Source of the DNA: Fasciola hepatica
Lineage: Eukaryota > Platyhelminthes > Trematoda > Plagiorchiida > Fasciolidae
Direction of reading: 5' to 3'
Assembly (NCBI GenBank): GCA_948099385.1
Contig: CANUEZ040000199.1
Coordinates: 3,606,001-3,670,000 of the forward strand
DNA: 64,000 bases
The notes under the pieces are model-generated. The model did not search any database, was not told the DNA's origin, and saw nothing but the letters and a program-made list of their open reading frames with translations. The position numbers were made by a program, and so were the translations under genes. Below are positions 59,201-64,000 of the stretch, piece by piece; the stretch's first letter is position 1; each line of letters opens with the position of its first letter.

Positions 59201-60940
59201 GCTATTCCGTGATAAAATCAATCCTAGCTTTTTAAATAAAGCTTGTACATTCGTAAGCAGCACCAGATCGCGGGAACAAACCAACGCTTGATGCTGCGGA
59301 GTCTTGAGTAAATAAGCGTACAATAAATGTCATTAATCGCGAATTACATGCACTAAAGCCGACTGAATGAAGATTAACGGTTTATTTGGAGCATTTAGTG
59401 GTTTTGTTGTCATATCTTTGATATAGCAAAATATCATATAGAAATGCAACGGATACTCTGAAGCGGTATGAATAAAGCTTCCTGTGTCCTATCGGCTGGA
59501 AACCCTGAATTGGATTCCCAAAGGGTACCTGACCTCTGATCATCGAGTTTCAACGACTGTGATCATTCAATTTCTCCTGTGTTCTAAGAGCAGTGCATTG
59601 GTTACAGAGGTGGATCAGACCCGTTCAAGTCCACTACACTGTTGACGGTTTTCCCAGCAGTGTGAGAATCAGTTCACTTGCAGATTGCGTATTTATTTTA
59701 CCCCCTATTGATCAGTAGGCATCACACTTACATATTCAAGTACTTCTATTATTGATCGCCACACAATCGCAGCTCAAGTAATTGCTGCACAAGCTAGCCG
59801 GTCAGTTGCATCAGTAGTGCAAAGATGATACTTCAGAAACCATATTTCAATTTTTTTTCAGGTTACAAACAAATAGTGAACCACATGATCACCAATCAGC
59901 AACTCAAATTCAAGTACAAACAATCAAAAGTACACTCGGTGATTTCTTTATTTGCCTGAGGCAAGGAAGTTGACGATAGATTCAAAACCCTCTTTCTTTA
60001 TTCATCATCCATATCGTCCTGTAAGATAACTCCCAGCAAATTCGTTAAGTGCCATCAGCAGCTTCTGATAAAAGTAAATTAGGACATTAGATTGTGCAAA
60101 TGTTTCTCATAACATCTGTTATGTTTAGAAGCGAACACAGGGCCTAGAACAACACATGTATGGTCACGGACAAGCAACTGTTAAGCCACGCTTGTCACGT
60201 CAATAGAGAAGGATATATTTAGCAAAGGATTTGGTAGATGATTTGTGACTGGTGATGCATGAGGAGATCTCTGATCACAAATAACGGTGCTGTATGCGTA
60301 CTCACGATCTAGGCAATAAGGCGTCTATGTACTTAAGCCGAAGTTAATGGACGTGAACAATGACTGTGGAGCGGAAAACGACGCTTAACCATCCAGACAT
60401 TTTCGTGCTTCCGAGAACAGCTTCTGACTAGTGCTAAGCCTTCGAAAATTCGACCGATCTGTGGCGTGATCTACGGTTCGATCACAGTTTGTAAAATCCC
60501 ATTCCAGTAAACCTTATCATACTACTAATGTTCAGTCATTTCATATTAAAATGCACTGTACACGTTCGGTTGGTATTTTTCGAATGTAAATGTTGACCAA
60601 ATAATTAGTTTTCAGAAATTTAGACCAGTGTACTTTGCAATTTTTGACGCTATCCTTACGGATTCTAATGCGTGCTCCTTTTCTGTTTTTGTTCAGTTGA
60701 AAATACTAGTAATAATATCATAGGTACAGGGATATGGGCAACTATCTTGCCGGCCAGAACCTCATCCTTAAAGCTCAAGAGCAACTCCGGAACCCCAGAC
60801 AGTCACATCTATTTTCAGGAAACGGTGTGTGGCAAGCACAGATCTGTCTTTTCGGTACTTCACATCAAGCCGAAACGTTACACGTACATTCTGTTTCATG
60901 TAAAATTGGTAAAACAAATAAATAGTCTAGATCGCTCATA
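56250..60940. other. No supported gene
   Basis: A long, moderately AT-rich stretch with only short frames and no domain that I recognise on either strand. The words GGTTCGATCAC (about 60475) and CCGTTCAAGTCC (about 59622) resemble B boxes but have no convincing A box upstream. Confidence 0.45.
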
Positions 60941-60954
60941 GAAATTGGCAGTAG

Positions 60955-61740
60955 CAGTTGTCAGTCTGACCATAGTGCACTCGTGTGGACGATTTTGTCA
61001 CTGGTTTTGCCGACTGCGTATTTCGGTCTGAGAATCTTGCCCACATTTGGCCAACGAAGAAGCGGAGCCTTGACAAACTGTTCTTGCGAACACAGGATTG
61101 GTCGGTACAGCCTGATTGCAATCGCCTCGGCTGTAGAAAGGGTTCGTTGTCTAACCTTTTTGTAGCTGCGTTGTGACACTTGGTGGATGAACTTGGATGC
61201 TCCTTCTCGTGTTAGTTGAGGCCCCGCATCGATCGTATGGGCCAAGAGGGCATTGGTCTTGTGTTTTTCTTTCGCTAGCCGGCTAGGGCGATGCTCTTGC
61301 ACTCGCTCAGACAGATGCTTAGTTGTTCTTCCTAAGTATTCCCCTCCACAGGAACATGAATAAGAGTATGCACAAAATGAGGTCAAATGGCTTGGTAGTC
61401 TGTCTTGGAGTCTCAATCGCGAGTACAGACTGGTGTTGAATGAGATCCTAAGTTTCACGGCGTTGAATGTATTTGCTACCACATGAGACAGTATGGCTCT
61501 GCGTTTCAGATGACACGTCTCCCTTAAATTCCATGTTTATGTAGATGGGCTTTTCGAGACATTTGGGTATTAACGTCAAGATACAGAGTCCTTATGTTGT
61601 CCGAAGAAATCCTCTGAATACCCGTTCTGTCGTAAATCATTGCAGATCGTTTCTATCGTATCCGAGAGTTTGTTTTCAGAGCATACATGACGCTTTCTGC
61701 ATATAAGACATCAGGCTAAGTTTGGTTTCTACTGCATGGG
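60955..61740 (-). mobile_element. Penelope-like element, 3' end
   Basis: Minus-strand coding sequence of a Penelope-like element from the linker after reverse transcriptase through the GIY-YIG endonuclease. The upstream part (61740-61500) reads C-L-I-C-R-K-R-H-V-C-S-E-N-K-L, NDLRQNGYSEDFF, the N-G-Y-P-x-x-F region before the endonuclease, with stops. The reverse transcriptase core itself is not present upstream, so this is a 5'-truncated copy, as is usual for target-primed insertion. Confidence 0.8.
60961..61482 (-). pseudogene. Penelope-like GIY-YIG endonuclease, well preserved
   Basis: The 173-residue open frame is the longest uninterrupted element ORF outside the palindrome. Landmarks: SFCAYSYSCSCGGEYLGRTT (residues about 35-54; the C-x-C-G before the Y-L-G-R-T form of GIY-YIG), KHLSERVQEHRP (about 55-66; the catalytic Arg and E-H-x-P), the segment with SKFIHQVSQRSYKKVRQRTL, then AEAIAIRLYRPILCSQEQFV (about 119-138; the conserved Glu with A-I-A and a Cys). 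The domain nicks DNA to prime reverse transcription. The frame starts within the element, so the Met is not a true start. The C-terminal tail of about 30 residues after the domain may be element-specific or read-through. Confidence 0.85.
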
Positions 61741-61749
61741 TACGAGATT

Positions 61750-62730
61750 TTGAAAATTAGTATACTGCGCCTGCCAGGAAATTCTTGTTGTCTTCGCGGT
61801 CCAGTCGCGCACCCACCAACTTAGCACATATTCCGCGCTCACTTTTTGCAACTGCTATTTCAATTTGCTAGCTGGTAGCGCGGCTCTCAACTTGACTGTT
61901 GCTCTATTTGGATTAATAAATTCTACCAACAAAGTTGGCTAAATAATTCCGGTTTAGCCTCTACAAAATTAAACACTGATTGTAAGATAGCTTCTCTATC
62001 CAAGCCAGTTCAAAGCCACATGCAAAACACTGGATCAGACTGTGACGGTACGCGTAAATGACATCTACAAGATAATAGCATTTATAAACTTCACTTCGTG
62101 GAGCCCCTAAAGGAGCTCGCTGGAGGGTGATGATGCAGATAACAAACAGATAACACACTACAACAGTGAAGAGGAGAGAAAAGAACATTACGGCGGACGA
62201 AGGCTGAAAGGTCGAGCTGATAGACTACCGTTGCCATTACTTAGCAAAATAAACTGAAAAACCGAAGGCGAATACTGCAGCACAGCGGGAAGCGTCGGTC
62301 AATCGAACAGGGTTGTCCAATCGGATGAGAGGTAGGTGTAGACAGTCAGTAGGTGCCAAAGTACAGATCCAGAGCGCAACGGACACGTACGCCAAGGGGA
62401 AGAAATGTACCAGTTTAAGACAACCCGTGGTAACAAGTAACAAAATGTGGTTCGAAAAGGGAGCATAGCAGATTTAGCACTGGGTTTCATCTCCTACTAT
62501 GTGATAACTGTTAGATATCGAATAGCGATGTTCATTCATTAATCGTGGAGAACGTTCAGTTCAAGCAAACATTAACCGTGCATTGTGTGCGGTTGCTTCG
62601 GTTACTCTCACTCAATGGTAACCTCAGTCGGAAAAGCTGAAAAAGTATGAAAAGTGAAAGAAGAGAACTGAGAAATGGTATCAAGTTGAAGAAGAAGGCT
62701 AGTAAATACAAGAGCAATACTGGTCGCGGT
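61750..62730. other. No supported gene
   Basis: Short frames without motifs on both strands. Confidence 0.45.
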
Positions 62731-62739
62731 ACCGATTCA

Positions 62740-63230
62740 TATCCTTCAACGTATATGGCTACAATGTGTGGAGGTGGCTTGAACTGTATCCAGCAAGTCT
62801 AATACATCCTACGTGGCTAAGATCACCGATTAGGTTTTGAATACCCTTCTTCTATGTCATGGGTTGACCACTCTTACTTATCTTTTAACCATTATCTGCC
62901 TCATCGAAAATGGCGCGCCAGAGAATCCTATCCGGTGACATGCGTAACCCATGTCCGAACCATCTTAGTCTAGTGAGCCTAAGTGTTTCACCTAATGACC
63001 TGATTCGTCTGCCTGATATTCTGCGCCTAACCACAGCCTTACTTCCAAGGTTTTCCCACCATATTTGAGCAATGCTACGAAGATGTCTGTGGTCGAATAA
63101 TGACAGTCTTCATGCATCCCCCATCGGTCGTGGTCATATTTTGGAACCGTACAGGTGAACTGGCCTGACTTGGACAGCGTATACTGGACTGGGGAACTCT
63201 GCATCTTGTAGATCCAAACTCTAGTCTGGT
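62740..63230 (-). pseudogene. RTE/CR1-like LINE, extreme C-terminus of pol
   Basis: Minus-strand blocks: SPVYAVQVRPVHLYGSKI (about 63215-63160, the Y-G-S-E-T-W region), RLSLFDHRHLRSIAQIWWEN (about 63110-63050), V-V-R-R-R-I-S-G-R-R-I-R, RLTRLRWFGHGLRMSPDRIL (about 62970), ADNG, then GDLSHVGCIRLAGY (about 62830-62790, the S-H-V-G-R-x-x-L-P-G block). It is the same family as 10516-10890, on the opposite strand, and keeps a longer stretch. Stops occur at a few points. Confidence 0.85.
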
Positions 63231-63259
63231 GTTCGTCTTTTACTTCACCAGAAGGTGGC

Positions 63260-64000
63260 CTCCGTTGGCTCATGTACCTCTACCGTATCTATAATAAGTA
63301 GGGAGAACAAAAGACCAGATTTATAATAATGTTATCTGACTTGCTTAGGAATAACCAGCGGTTTAGAGGTATCGAGTATCCGCTGGGATTATAACCCAGT
63401 CGGCTTGTGGATTTGAAAACCGTGTTAAATGAACTTTAGCCTATCCAATTTTGTTTTGAACCGTTCATTCTTTGTTTATATTACAACAGCTGAGGACAGT
63501 TTACATGGAGGGATCTTAAAAGCTGACACTGCGTGGGCAATCCTTCATCACACATTCCTTAGTGGTCTTCTGCTTTCTGTAACATCCATAAAACATGAAT
63601 TTCTCCTGGAAACCTTCTTTCGGGGCGAAAAGTATTCTTGAGAAATGCCCACGGTTCATTTCGAAGAAGCTTCAGGGCATTTTTTACTTGATTCAGTCAT
63701 TAAAGGAATGTTCTATCTGCATCTTGCACACGAGCACCCTATACTGTCTTATTTTTTCAGCGAATAACGATTTAATTGTTTCGCCTCCCCATCAATCTTA
63801 GGTCAGAAGCAGTTAAATTATGTTCACATTCACACACACAAAATGCGCATTCAACGCTAGTCGGGACACCTTTTCTCATAACTCCGGAAAGAAATTTATT
63901 GAACAAACCAATCAGAACGCATTCGATCGTTAATCTCTGTGAAGTTTCCAAATTAATCATGGGAAAAATTGAGAACAACTGCAAAGCTCCACTTTGAATT
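63260..64000. other. No supported gene
   Basis: Short frames only. The plus-strand frame 63776-63997 and the overlapping minus-strand frame have no recognised domain. Confidence 0.45.

Noticed and set aside
1..64000. CRISPR arrays, bacterial operons, rRNA genes
   Set aside because: No spaced direct repeats of CRISPR type and no rRNA-like sequence were seen, and the intron-containing gene and retroelements show that the DNA is eukaryotic.

Overview
This is a eukaryotic, intron-containing, transposon-dominated window, most likely from a parasitic flatworm (trematode or tapeworm). The evidence is a two-exon piece of a CAP-domain gene of the venom-allergen-like / GAPR-1 type with consensus GT-AG splice sites, microsatellites, tRNA-derived SINEs, and a mixture of decayed CR1/RTE-type LINEs, Penelope-like elements with GIY-YIG endonuclease, a Ty3/gypsy element and Tc1-like DNA transposons. 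The organism is an inference, and no species is claimed. Nothing looks bacterial: there are no operons, and no intact ORF of normal gene length.

Layout. 1-4.2 kb: no supported gene. 4.19-5.94 kb: last two exons of the CAP gene (+), the only convincing host gene. 6-9.3 kb: a badly decayed CR1-like LINE (+). 9.3-13.6 kb: simple repeats, a LINE 3' end (+) and a LINE endonuclease remnant (-). 14.8-17.5 kb: an inverted pair of one dispersed repeat, a tRNA-like SINE and an LTR-like fragment. 19-21.8 kb: two LINE remnants on opposite strands with a (GT)n tract and a lone Tc1-family flank. 22.6-24.1 kb: a dead Tc1-like transposon with its conserved flank. 27.9-28.5 kb: SINEs. 29.86-31.1 kb: Penelope-like element (-). 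31.1-35.2 kb: long CR1/Jockey-type LINE (-) with a (TGAAC)n 3' tail. 36.2-36.4 kb: another LINE endonuclease piece (-).

The outstanding structure is a giant, almost perfect palindrome at 37.96-48.16 kb: two arms of about 4.2 kb around a 1.8 kb spacer. Each arm carries a LINE pseudogene, a small foldback-like element with arrays of a GGACA/TTGGTCG-type module, and a long repeat that also flanks the Tc1-like transposase at 22.6-24.1 kb. The spacer holds a (TA)n tract and a Tc1-like transposase pseudogene. The LINE reads continuously through the outer edge of the left arm but is cut off at the right edge, and both arms share the same stop codons. The right arm is therefore the copy, made after the LINE had died.

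48.5-52.1 kb: Ty3/gypsy remnant (-) with gag joined directly to the start of reverse transcriptase and a head-to-head pair of SINEs inserted in RNase H. 54.6-55.1 kb: LTR-like sequence with TATA box, AATAAA and a primer-binding-site-like end. 60.95-61.7 kb: second Penelope-like 3' end with a well preserved GIY-YIG domain (-). 62.7-63.2 kb: a second copy of the LINE 3' end seen at 10.5 kb (-). The remaining stretches hold nothing I can support.
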